This document shows, piece after piece, positions 7,993 through 16,155 of a stretch of DNA of 50,197 nucleotides; position 1 is the stretch's first letter, and each line of letters starts with the position of its first letter. The position numbers and the translations under genes are program-made. The DNA is from Acetobacteraceae bacterium AT-5844 (GTDB lineage: Bacteria > Pseudomonadota > Alphaproteobacteria > Acetobacterales > Acetobacteraceae): NCBI GenBank assembly GCA_000245075.1, contig JH599927.1:1-50197 (forward strand). Reading direction: 5' to 3'. The notes beneath the pieces are model-generated. The model did no database searches and was not told the origin of the DNA. It worked only from the letters and a program-made list of their open reading frames with translations.

Positions 7993-9854
7993 GCCGGTTC
8001 TCCGCGATATTCAGGCAGGATGATGGTGAAGGCGGCGCCGCGCCCGGGCGTGCTGTCCACCTCGATGCGGCCACCGGCCTCGGTGACGATGTCGTTGCAC
8101 AGCACAAGGCCGAGCCCGAGCCCCTGGGGCTTGCTGGTGGAAAAGGGCATGAACAGCGCCTTCTGGATTTCGGGCGCGATGCCGGGGCCGTTGTCGCGCA
8201 GCAGGATGCGCACCTCGCCATCCCGGGTGGTGATGTCCAGGTGGATTTTCGGGTCCGCGCGGCCTTCCACCGCCTCCAGCGCATTCTGGATGAGGTTCAC
8301 CAACACCTGTTCCAGCCGCACCTGCCGGCCAAGAATCTGCGGGTCTCCTTGCAGGGGCGCGCGGAACAGCGGCACGCCCTGGTGGTCCAGCCGGGAGCGC
8401 AGCAGCAGGATGGCGCCATCCACCGCTTCCGAAATTCGCACGGGCCGCACGGGGCCGACGCCCTTGCGGGAGAAGGTGCGGAGCTCGTCGGTAATGCCCC
8501 CGATGCGCTCTGTCAGGCGGGTGATGGTGTCCAGGTTGCGGCGAGCGGGGTCCAGCTCGCCACGGTCGAGGAAGGTGGCGGTGTTGCCGGCATAGCTGCG
8601 GATGGCGGCGACGGGCTGGTTGATCTCGTGCGCCACGCCCGCCACCACCTGCCCGAGCGTCGCCAGCCGGTTGGCCTGGCGGAGCGTCTCCCGCGCATCC
8701 TGCAGGCGGGTTTCCATCCGCTCCCGCTCGGCGATCTCACCCCGCAGCTCGGCTGTGCGGGACGCAACGCGCTCCTCCAACTCCAGCCGCGCGGCCTCCT
8801 GGCTCGCGGCGTGACGAAGCGCGCGCTCGCGCCTTTGCAGGATGAACGCGCCAAAACCCATGGCGAGAAGGCAGGCCAATAGCACGGCCCAGCGCCGCTG
8901 CTGTTCGGCGGCTGCCAGCGTGGCCTCGGCGGGGACCAGCAGGTTGATGCGCCAGGGGGCGGCCGGCACGGGCTGGCTGACACGCAAAAGAGGTGTGGCG
9001 CGACCCTCGGCGGTATCGAGGAGCACGGAGCCGGGTTCGGCCGCGGGGTTCTCCCGCAGCGGCAGAGGCGTCAGCGGCGCGTCGCCGAATTGCAGGCTTT
9101 CCCGGATGGCGGCGAGGTCGGCTTCCGGCAGCGGATGGTCGGTATGGAAGCGCCAGCCCGGGCGGCTGGTGAGGAGGATGATGCCACGCTCATCCGTGAC
9201 GAAGACGGGACGTGGGCCGTCACCGCCGCTGCTGCCCTCGGAGACACGCCAGGTGTCTTCCACCGCCTCGAACTCGACCTTGACCACGACGACGCCGAGT
9301 GGGGCCTCGGCCGGGCCCAGGCGGCGGGAAATGTAGAGGCCCGGTTGGCGGCTGACGGTGCCCAGGGCGAAGTGCTCGGCCGCCGCATCGCTCATGCCGC
9401 GCTGGAAGTATTCGCGGAAGCGGTAGTCGCTACCGACGAAGCTCACCGGCTCCCGCCAGTTGCTGGCGGCGATGGCGAGGCCGGTGGGGTCAATCAAATA
9501 GATGACGTTGGCGCCGGTGCCGTTGCGCAGGCGCTCCAGCTTGCGGTTGGCGCGGTCCAGCATCTCCGGTTCGGGCTGCGCCAGCGCGGCGCGGAGATCG
9601 GGGTCCTGGGCCAGCACGAAGGGCAGGGAGCGCTGCTTCTCCAGTTCACTGCGGAGCAGGGCGGCGTTCAGCGTGGCGGTGGTGTTGGCCTGGCTGGTCA
9701 GCTCTTCCCAGGCGTGCTGACGGGCCGCCTGGCCGCTGAACCAGGCGAGCGTGACCGAGGCGGCACCGGCCAGCAGGGTCAGCCCCAGCCAGCCCGCCAT
9801 GCGCCGATGAGCGCGGAGGCGGTTCCTGGCGGAGGAGAGGGCGGAGGGCTGCAT
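7989..9854 (-). CDS. dctB: Sensor histidine kinase, DctB-like
   Basis: A 621-residue membrane sensor kinase. One transmembrane helix lies near residues 20-38, a periplasmic Cache/PAS-like sensor domain follows, a second helix sits at ~305-325 ([14 protein letters not shown]), then a coiled-coil linker. The HisKA motif is [16 protein letters not shown] with H409, and the C-terminal HATPase has N, G1 and G2 boxes ([21 protein letters not shown]). This is the standard DctB arrangement. The frame stays open far upstream of ATG 9854, but that extension has no family-like content. It is transcribed divergently from dctA. Confidence 0.9.
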   Translation of the reverse strand: MQPSALSSARNRLRAHRRMAGWLGLTLLAGAASVTLAWFSGQAARQHAWEELTSQANTTATLNAALLRSELEKQRSLPFVLAQDPDLRAALAQPEPEMLDRANRKLERLRNGTGANVIYLIDPTGLAIAASNWREPVSFVGSDYRFREYFQRGMSDAAAEHFALGTVSRQPGLYISRRLGPAEAPLGVVVVKVEFEAVEDTWRVSEGSSGGDGPRPVFVTDERGIILLTSRPGWRFHTDHPLPEADLAAIRESLQFGDAPLTPLPLRENPAAEPGSVLLDTAEGRATPLLRVSQPVPAAPWRINLLVPAEATLAAAEQQRRWAVLLACLLAMGFGAFILQRRERALRHAASQEAARLELEERVASRTAELRGEIAERERMETRLQDARETLRQANRLATLGQVVAGVAHEINQPVAAIRSYAGNTATFLDRGELDPARRNLDTITRLTERIGGITDELRTFSRKGVGPVRPVRISEAVDGAILLLRSRLDHQGVPLFRAPLQGDPQILGRQVRLEQVLVNLIQNALEAVEGRADPKIHLDITTRDGEVRILLRDNGPGIAPEIQKALFMPFSTSKPQGLGLGLVLCNDIVTEAGGRIEVDSTPGRGAAFTIILPEYRGEPA

Positions 9855-9857
9855 GAT

Positions 9858-9930
9858 CTGTGCGGAATACCACACAGCAGGGGCGGGTAGAGGGCGGATT
9901 TCCGCACGGATCGCATGTGCCGGAAACATG
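9858..9930. promoter_or_regulatory. Candidate DctD enhancer: three tandem palindromic sites
   Basis: Three dyads lie between dctB and the dctA promoter. Site 1 (9858-9877, CTGTGCGGAATACCACACAG) matches its own reverse complement at 16 of 20 positions. Site 2 is GCGGATTTCCGC (9894-9905). Site 3 is CATGTGCCGGAAACATG (9914-9930). Sites 1 and 2 share the word GCGGA-T, and site 3 has the related CGGAAA. They lie about 50-115 bp upstream of the -24 element, where NtrC-class activators bind. Binding by DctD is inferred from position and symmetry. Confidence 0.55.
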
Positions 9931-9970
9931 AATCTTATGTCTGTTCCATGTTTTCGGCTGCCTGCGGTGT

Positions 9971-9985
9971 TGGCACGCCGCTTGC
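9971..9985 (+). promoter_or_regulatory. Sigma-54 (-24/-12) promoter of dctA
   Basis: The sequence TGGCACG-CCGC-TTGC matches the RpoN consensus (TGGCACG-N4-TTGC) at every defined base, with exactly 10 bases between the -24 GG (9972-9973) and the -12 GC (9984-9985). It lies ~100 bp upstream of the dctA ATG and downstream of the dyads, as expected for DctD-activated transcription. The predicted RNA start is about 9996-9998. Confidence 0.85.
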
Positions 9986-10085
9986 GAAAGGGGCAGCCGA
10001 GGCGGCTTCTTCGTCCGCCCAGGATCGCAAGCACAAGGGGTTCCGGGCGCCGGGCTGGCGTGGCGGGGCCGTTCAGGGAAACGAT

Positions 10086-11420
10086 ATGGCGAGCTACACC
10101 GCGCCCGGGACAGACACCCGGCACACCGGCCCTACACGCATCTGGCAGCACCTGTATTTCCAGGTCCTCGTCGCCATCGCACTCGGCATTGCCCTCGGCC
10201 ATTTCTGGCCGGAGGAAGGCGCGGCGATGAAGCCGCTGGGCGATGCCTTCATCAAGCTGGTGAAGATGATCATCGCGCCCGTCATCTTCCTGACGGTGGC
10301 CACCGGCATCGCCGGCATGAGCGACCTGAAGAAGGTGGGGCGCGTCGCCGGCAAGGCGATGATCTACTTCCTCTGCTTCTCCACCCTGGCGCTGATCGTT
10401 GGCCTGATCGTCGGCAATATCGTGCAGCCGGGCTATGGCCTGCACATCAACCCGGCCACGCTGGATGCCAAGGCGGTGCAGGGCTACGCCGCCCAGGCGC
10501 ATGAGCAGACCATCACCGGCTTCCTGATGAACATCATCCCCTCCACCATCGTGGGGGCGTTCGCTTCGGGTGATATTCTGCAGGTGCTGTTCTTCGCCGT
10601 GCTGTTCGGCATTTCGCTCGCCATGGTGGGCGACCGCGGCAAGCCGGTGCTGGACTTCATGCACGCGCTGACGGCGCCGATCTTCCGCTTGGTGTCCATC
10701 CTGATGAAGGCCGCGCCGATCGGTGCCTTTGGCGCCATGGCCTTCACCATCGGCCGCTACGGCATCTCCTCCGTCGCCAACCTGGCCTTCCTGGTCGGCA
10801 CCTTCTACCTGACCTCGCTGATCTTCGTGCTGGTCGTGCTGGGCGCGGTCGCCCGGTACAATGGCTTCTCGATCCTGGCGCTGATCAAGTACATCAAGGA
10901 AGAGCTGCTGCTGGTGCTCGGCACGTCTTCCTCGGAGGCCGCGCTGCCGACGCTGATGGAGAAGATGGAGCGCGCGGGCTGCAAGAAGTCCGTCGTCGGC
11001 CTCGTCATCCCCACCGGCTACAGCTTCAACCTGGATGGCACCAACATCTACATGACGCTGGCGGCGCTGTTCATCGCGCAGGCCACCGACATCCATCTGA
11101 GCTGGGCGGACCAGATCCTGCTGCTGCTGGTGGCCATGCTCTCCTCCAAGGGTGCGGCGGGCATTACCGGCGCGGGCTTCATTACCCTGGCGGCGACGCT
11201 TTCCGTGGTGCCCTCCGTGCCGGTGGCCGGCATGGCGCTGATCCTGGGTATCGACCGCTTCATGTCCGAGTGCCGCGCGCTGACCAACCTGGTCGGTAAT
11301 GCGGTGGCGACCGTGGTGGTGGCGCGCTGGGAAGGCGAGCTGGACCGCGACCGCCTGGATGCGGCGATGGCCGGGCAGCCCAAGCCCTTGCCGATCGCGC
11401 AGGCCGCGGCGGCGGAATAA
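10086..11420 (+). CDS. dctA: C4-dicarboxylate:cation symporter DctA
   Basis: A 444-residue dicarboxylate/amino acid:cation symporter (DAACS/SDF family), an inner-membrane carrier for succinate, fumarate, malate and aspartate. Visible family motifs are the serine-rich hairpin [15 protein letters not shown], the substrate/cation-binding stretch [17 protein letters not shown], and the [15 protein letters not shown] helix near residues 55-70. Start 10086 (MASYTAPG) follows AGGGA at 10075-10079; the open frame upstream is not family-like. It is controlled by the sigma-54 promoter 100 bp upstream and by the divergent dctBD pair. It converges on the iclR gene with only 4 bp between stops. Confidence 0.94.
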   Translation: MASYTAPGTDTRHTGPTRIWQHLYFQVLVAIALGIALGHFWPEEGAAMKPLGDAFIKLVKMIIAPVIFLTVATGIAGMSDLKKVGRVAGKAMIYFLCFSTLALIVGLIVGNIVQPGYGLHINPATLDAKAVQGYAAQAHEQTITGFLMNIIPSTIVGAFASGDILQVLFFAVLFGISLAMVGDRGKPVLDFMHALTAPIFRLVSILMKAAPIGAFGAMAFTIGRYGISSVANLAFLVGTFYLTSLIFVLVVLGAVARYNGFSILALIKYIKEELLLVLGTSSSEAALPTLMEKMERAGCKKSVVGLVIPTGYSFNLDGTNIYMTLAALFIAQATDIHLSWADQILLLLVAMLSSKGAAGITGAGFITLAATLSVVPSVPVAGMALILGIDRFMSECRALTNLVGNAVATVVVARWEGELDRDRLDAAMAGQPKPLPIAQAAAAE

Positions 11421-11424
11421 CCCT

Positions 11425-12231
11425 CTACCGCGCGGGAGCGGCTTCCATGGCCGCGCCCGCGCGACGCAAGGCGGGATCGAACGGATTGAGGCGGGTGGCG
11501 ATGGCCCCCGCCTCTTTCTTCAGGAGGTCGGCTACCAGTTGCCGCCGGTCCGGCCCCAGCCGGTCCGTGGTGGTGCCGATGCTCAGCGCGGCGACGGCCC
11601 GCCCATCCTTATCCAGCAGCGGCACGCCGAGGCCCGCCATGCCGGGCAGCACGCCGGGCATGATGGAATAGCCTTCCTTCCGCACACGCTCGATTTCCTC
11701 CCGCAGCACCGGCTCGTCCGAACCGCCGAGGTCGCGGATGCGGGGCAGGTTGTGGCGGATGATTTCCTCCCGCTCATCCACCGGAAGGCAGGCCAGGATG
11801 GCGGTGGAACCCTGCCCGAGCCCGAGCGGCACCCGGCCGCCGATATCGCCCGTGAAGGAGCGGATGGGCAGCGGCCCGGCGCTGCGATCGATGCAGATGG
11901 CATCGTAGCCATTGTGCACGAGCAGGAAGACGGTCTCCCCCAGCAAGGCGGTCAGGCGCAGCAGGGCAGGCCGGCTGAGGTCCCGCAGCCCGGCGGGGTT
12001 GCCGGCCTTGGAGGCCAGCAGGAACAGCGTGAGCCCCAGGCGGTAGCGGCGCGCGGCGGCGTCGTGCTCCACGAAGCCCTCGCTGACCAGCATGCGCAGA
12101 ATCCGGTGCGCGGTGGGGCGTGGGAGGGAAGCGGCCTCGGCAATGTCGCTCAGGCGCTGGCCGCCCGGCCCGGCATCCGCCAGCAGGCGGAGGATATGCA
12201 GGCCGCGCGGCAGGCTGCCGGTTGTGTCCAT
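11425..12231 (-). CDS. IclR family transcriptional regulator
   Basis: A 268-residue regulator with an N-terminal winged helix (residues ~5-70: GLHILRLLADAG through SLPRPTAHRILRMLVSEGFV) and the C-terminal IclR effector domain (to ~250, including GLGVPLLDKDGRAVAALSI). IclR proteins bind small aromatic or organic acids and typically control an adjacent catabolic operon. This one diverges from the ten-gene hydantoinase block across a 176-bp gap with candidate operators, so it is the likely regulator of that block. An effect on dctA is less likely given the latter's sigma-54 control. Confidence 0.9.
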   Translation of the reverse strand: MDTTGSLPRGLHILRLLADAGPGGQRLSDIAEAASLPRPTAHRILRMLVSEGFVEHDAAARRYRLGLTLFLLASKAGNPAGLRDLSRPALLRLTALLGETVFLLVHNGYDAICIDRSAGPLPIRSFTGDIGGRVPLGLGQGSTAILACLPVDEREEIIRHNLPRIRDLGGSDEPVLREEIERVRKEGYSIMPGVLPGMAGLGVPLLDKDGRAVAALSIGTTTDRLGPDRRQLVADLLKKEAGAIATRLNPFDPALRRAGAAMEAAPAR

Positions 12232-12270
12232 GACGCTCCTCGCGGCGGATCTCTCACACCGTGAAACCGA

Positions 12271-12310
12271 ATAATTCCATATATCGAAATTATGAAGCTT
12301 CGACTGTCAA
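12271..12310. promoter_or_regulatory. Divergent iclR/hyu control region: candidate operators and iclR promoter
   Basis: This locally AT-rich stretch holds TTC-N8-GAA (12275-12288) inside a dyad with ATAATT/AATTAT arms (12271-12293), and a second inverted repeat TCGAA-N10-TTCGA (12284-12303). On the minus strand TTGACA (12310-12305), a 17-nt spacer and TCGATA (12287-12282) form a plausible sigma-70-type promoter for iclR, overlapped by both dyads. This is what an autoregulated IclR repressor would show. The assignment is inference; no plus-strand promoter for the hyu block is equally clear. Confidence 0.4.
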
Positions 12311-12407
12311 CAGGTGAAATTTGTGCTTGCCGGGCGGAGAGGCAAGGCGAAGACTTCCCTCCGGGACGCGGCTCCCTTTCCGGGCGCTGCCGCGAGGAGG
12401 CAAAAGA

Positions 12408-14480
12408 ATGGCGCGTTGGCGGGTCGGTGTGGATTCCGGCGGCACCTTCACGGATGTCTGCCTGTTCGACGAGGAAGAAGGCCGCGTCGAAGTCTGGAAA
12501 GTCTCCTCCACGCCGGATGACCCTTCGCGCGGCATCGCCCAGGGCGTCGAGGAAGGCATGCGCCGCGTGGCGCCCGAGGCGGGCGAGAAGCCAGCCGCGC
12601 CGGTGAGCTATTTCGGCCATGGCACCACGGTGGCGACCAATGCGCTGATCCAGCACCGGGGGGTGAAGACCGGGCTGGTGACGACAGACGGCTTCCGGGA
12701 CCTGCTGGAAATCGGGCGCCAGAAGCGGCCGGATCTCTACGACATTCAGGCGGACAAGCCCCCGGTTCTGGTGCCGCGCGACTTGCGGCAGGAAGTGCCG
12801 GAGCGGGTGCGCCATGATGGCAGCATCGACACGGCGCTGGATGAGGCGAAGATGCGTGCCGCCGCCGTGGCCTTGCGCGAGGCGGGGGTGAAGGCCGTCG
12901 CCGTCTCCTTCCTCTATGGCTTTATCCGGCCAGAGCATGAGGCGCGGGCGGTGGAAATCCTCCGCGAGGAAATGCCGGACGCCTTCATCAGTGCCGGGCA
13001 CGAGATCGCGCCGGAATTCCGTGAGTATGAGCGGCTGAGCACGGTGGTGCTGAACGCCTATCTCGGCCCGGTCATGCGCTCCTATATCGAGAGGCTGACG
13101 CCGCGCCTGGAAGCGCTGGGCATGACGGCGACGCCGCATCTGACGCAGAGCAATGGCGGCGTCATCGGCTTCGCCGCGGCGGCGGGGCTGCCGGTGCGCA
13201 CGGTGCTCTCCGGGCCTTCTACCGGCGTGGTGGGCGCGCAGGCCATCGGCAAGCTGGCGGGGTTCGAGGACCTCATCACCTTCGACATGGGCGGCACCTC
13301 CACCGATGTGGCGCTGCTACAGGGCGGCCAGTGCCGGCTGACTAGCGAGGCGGTGGTGCATGGCTACCCCATCAAGGCACCGATGCTGGATATCCACACG
13401 GTGGGTGCCGGTGGCGGCTCCATCGCTTATGTCGATGCGGGCGGGCTGCTGAAGGCGGGGCCGCGTTCCTGCGGCGCCTTCCCGGGACCTGTCTGCTACG
13501 ACCAGGGGAATGAGGAACCCGCCACCACCGACGCCAATGTGGTGTTGCAGACGCTGAACCCGACGCATCTGCTCGGCGGCCGCATGGCCATCCGGCAGGA
13601 CCTTTCCAAGGCCGCCATCCAGAAGCTGGCGGACAAGCTTGGCCTCGGGCTGATGGAAACCGCGCAGGGCATCCTCTCCGTCGTCACGGCGAATATGGCC
13701 CGCGCCATTCGTGTCATTTCCGTGCAGCGCGGGCATGACCCGCGCGACTTCACGCTGATGGCCTTCGGTGGCGGCGGCCCGCTGCATGCGGCGCGGCTGG
13801 CGAAGGAGCTGGACATGAAGCGCGTGCTGGTGCCGCGCAATCCGGGCATCCTCTGCGCCATGGGCCTGTTGCTGACGGATCTGCGCGCCGATTTCGCGGC
13901 GACGAAGCTGTTGCCGTTGGTGCAGGGTTCCATCGGCGAGGTGGCGGATGGGTTTGCCACGCTGGTGGCACGCGCGGAGGATTGGTTTGCGCATGAGGAG
14001 ATTGCGCCCGGGGACCGCGTGCTGACCCGCACGGCGGACATGCGCTATGCCGGCCAGAATTACGAACTGGCCGTGCCGCTGCCGGAGGGGCCGGTGACCG
14101 CCGCCACGCTGGATGCGCTGGCCGCCGGGTTCGAGGATCTGCACCGCCAGCGCTATGGCTTCATCGCGGAAGGGGAGGCGGTGCAGATCGTCACCCTGCG
14201 GCTGGAGGCCACGGGCAAGGTGCGCAAGGCCGCGCTGCCGCGCTTCCCCGAGGCGGGGCCGGATGCCTCCGGTGCCATCACCGGCCAGCGCCCCGTCTGG
14301 TTCCCCGAGGCGCAGGACTTCGTGCCCACGCCGATCTACCGCCGCGAGGGGCTGAAGCCGGGCAACCGCTTCGCCGGCCCTGCCATCGTCGAGCAGATGG
14401 ACACGACCACCGTGGTGCCGCCCGGCATGAGCGCGCGTGTCGATCCCTATCTCAACCTCATCCTGGAGGTCGTGGCATGA
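12408..14480 (+). CDS. Hydantoinase/oxoprolinase family protein, A subunit (first copy)
   Basis: A 690-residue subunit of the ATP-dependent hydantoinase/5-oxoprolinase/acetone-carboxylase A superfamily. The N-terminal nucleotide-binding strand is GVDSGGTFTDV (~residues 7-17). HGTTVATNALIQHRG (~69-83) and the second ATPase segment FDMGGTSTDVALL (~289-301) follow. The metal-site region CGAFPGPVCYDQGN is present but deviates from the usual CYGxGG pattern. ATG 12408 follows GAGGAGG (12394-12400). It overlaps hyuB1 by 4 bp; the two should form one enzyme opening a cyclic amide or imide with ATP. It opens the ten-gene block; the substrate is not determinable. Confidence 0.88.
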   Translation: MARWRVGVDSGGTFTDVCLFDEEEGRVEVWKVSSTPDDPSRGIAQGVEEGMRRVAPEAGEKPAAPVSYFGHGTTVATNALIQHRGVKTGLVTTDGFRDLLEIGRQKRPDLYDIQADKPPVLVPRDLRQEVPERVRHDGSIDTALDEAKMRAAAVALREAGVKAVAVSFLYGFIRPEHEARAVEILREEMPDAFISAGHEIAPEFREYERLSTVVLNAYLGPVMRSYIERLTPRLEALGMTATPHLTQSNGGVIGFAAAAGLPVRTVLSGPSTGVVGAQAIGKLAGFEDLITFDMGGTSTDVALLQGGQCRLTSEAVVHGYPIKAPMLDIHTVGAGGGSIAYVDAGGLLKAGPRSCGAFPGPVCYDQGNEEPATTDANVVLQTLNPTHLLGGRMAIRQDLSKAAIQKLADKLGLGLMETAQGILSVVTANMARAIRVISVQRGHDPRDFTLMAFGGGGPLHAARLAKELDMKRVLVPRNPGILCAMGLLLTDLRADFAATKLLPLVQGSIGEVADGFATLVARAEDWFAHEEIAPGDRVLTRTADMRYAGQNYELAVPLPEGPVTAATLDALAAGFEDLHRQRYGFIAEGEAVQIVTLRLEATGKVRKAALPRFPEAGPDASGAITGQRPVWFPEAQDFVPTPIYRREGLKPGNRFAGPAIVEQMDTTTVVPPGMSARVDPYLNLILEVVA

Positions 14481-16129
14481 GCCAGGCTGTCTCTCAGGCC
14501 ACGGCGCCGGTTCTGGACCCGATCACCGTAGAGGTGATTGGTGCCGCGCTGTCCTCCATCGTGGAGGAGACGGGCGAGGCGCTGATCCGTGCCTCCTACT
14601 CCACGAATATCAAGGAGCGGCGGGACTGCTCCACCGCCCTGTTCAACGCGGCGGGCGAGACGCTGTGCCAGGCGGAGCATATCCCCATCCATCTGGGCAG
14701 CTTCATCGGCATCATCCCGCACATCATGGCGAAGCACCGGGTGGAGGATATGCGCCCGGGCGATGTGTTCGTCGGCAACGACGCGTATGAGGGCGGTGGC
14801 ACACATCTGCCGGATATCGTGCTGGCCGAGCCGATTTTCGTGGATGGCAGGATCGCTGCCTGGACGGTGAATCTGGCGCATCACTCGGACTTCGCCGATC
14901 GCGGGCACGCGCATATCTACCAGGAAGGGCTGCGGATTCCGCCTGTGCGGTTGTATCGCGCGGGCGTGCTGCAGGAAGACGTACAAAATCTCATCCTGCT
15001 GAACTGCCAGGTGCCGCATGAGCGCCTTTCCGACCTGCGGGCGCAGATGGCCGCCAACCGCGTGGGCGTGCAGCGCTTCCAGGCGCTGTGCGCGAAGTAT
15101 GGCGCGGAGACCGTTCTGGCGGCGGCGGATGAATTGCTGAACTACGCCGAGCGGAAGATGTGCGCGGGTATCGCCGCCATGCCGGACGGCACCTGGCATT
15201 TCGAGGACGTGTTCGACCCGATCGACACCGCTGACAACATGCCCTTCAAGGTGAGCGTGACGGTCGAAGGCGACAGCATGTCGCTGGATTTCGACGCGCC
15301 GGATCAGCGCCGCGCCGGCATCAACATGACCTATACCGCGCTGCTGGCGACGGTGTACTACATCGTCAAATCCGTGGTGGACCCGAGCATCCTGCCGAAT
15401 GCCGGCCTCGCGCGGCCGCTGAGCGTGACGGCACGCAAGGGCAGCATCCTGAATTGCGAGCACCCGGCGGCGGTGAATGGGCGCCTGGCGGCCTGCCAGC
15501 GTGTGTCGGATCTCATTCTGGGCGCCATCGCGCAGGCGGCGCCGGAGAAAGTGACGGCCTGCTCCAACTCCGTCTGCACGGTGGCGAGCTTCATCGGCCA
15601 GCGGAAGAGCGACGGCAAGCTGTGGGTCTATCTGGAGACCATGGGCGGCGGCAGCGGCGCGCGGCACAACAAGGACGGGCTGGACGGCGTTCATGTGCAC
15701 ACCACCAACACCTCCAACCTGCCGGTTGAGGCACTCGAAATCGAGTATCCGCTCACGCTGCTGCGCTATGAGCTGGTAGAGGAGTCGGCGGGCGACGGGC
15801 AGTACCGCGGCGGCATGGGCCTGCGGCGTGTCTATCGCGCCGATGAGGATTGCATGGTGCGCGTCGATATCGGCCGGTTGCGCTCCAGGTCCTGGGGCTT
15901 GGCGGGCGGCGGCGCGGGCGGTCATGGTGCCGTTGAGTGCGGCCCGGGCGTCACCTTCCAGGGCAGCGTGGCCACGCTGAAGGCGGGGCAATGGTTCGCC
16001 GTGGTGAGCCCCGGTGCAGGTGGCTATGGCCCGGCCTCCGCCCGCGCGCCCGAGGCCGTCGCGCGGGATGTGGCGGAGGGCGTGATCAGTCCCGTCCACG
16101 CAAAGGATATCTACGCTTTTCAGAGCTGA
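14477..16129 (+). CDS. Hydantoinase/oxoprolinase family protein, B subunit (first copy)
   Basis: A 550-residue HyuB-type subunit. Recognisable are DPITVEVIGAALSSIVEETGEAL at the N-terminus, the NDAYEGGGTHLPDI motif (~residues 101-114), AHHSDFADRGH (~134-144) and the glycine-rich C-terminal GGGAGGHGAVE region. Length is normal for the family. It begins with an ATGA overlap on hyuA1 and is followed 26 nt later by a substrate-binding protein gene. Together with HyuA it forms an ATP-dependent ring-opening enzyme; other family complexes carboxylate ketones, but no acetone carboxylase gamma subunit is present here. Confidence 0.88.
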   Translation: MSQAVSQATAPVLDPITVEVIGAALSSIVEETGEALIRASYSTNIKERRDCSTALFNAAGETLCQAEHIPIHLGSFIGIIPHIMAKHRVEDMRPGDVFVGNDAYEGGGTHLPDIVLAEPIFVDGRIAAWTVNLAHHSDFADRGHAHIYQEGLRIPPVRLYRAGVLQEDVQNLILLNCQVPHERLSDLRAQMAANRVGVQRFQALCAKYGAETVLAAADELLNYAERKMCAGIAAMPDGTWHFEDVFDPIDTADNMPFKVSVTVEGDSMSLDFDAPDQRRAGINMTYTALLATVYYIVKSVVDPSILPNAGLARPLSVTARKGSILNCEHPAAVNGRLAACQRVSDLILGAIAQAAPEKVTACSNSVCTVASFIGQRKSDGKLWVYLETMGGGSGARHNKDGLDGVHVHTTNTSNLPVEALEIEYPLTLLRYELVEESAGDGQYRGGMGLRRVYRADEDCMVRVDIGRLRSRSWGLAGGGAGGHGAVECGPGVTFQGSVATLKAGQWFAVVSPGAGGYGPASARAPEAVARDVAEGVISPVHAKDIYAFQS

Positions 16130-16155
16130 AACCGAGTAGACAGGAGACTGCCCCA

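Noticed and set aside
9855-11096. The minus-strand dctB frame stays open upstream to 11096, suggesting a ~1035-residue protein.
   Set aside because: The extension is antisense to dctA, has no sensor-kinase content and contains the sigma-54 promoter. ATG 9854 begins a proper transmembrane-anchored DctB.
12408-16129. HyuA1B1 as an acetone carboxylase.
   Set aside because: The required third small (gamma) subunit is not present next to them, and the operon context is amino-acid oxidation.
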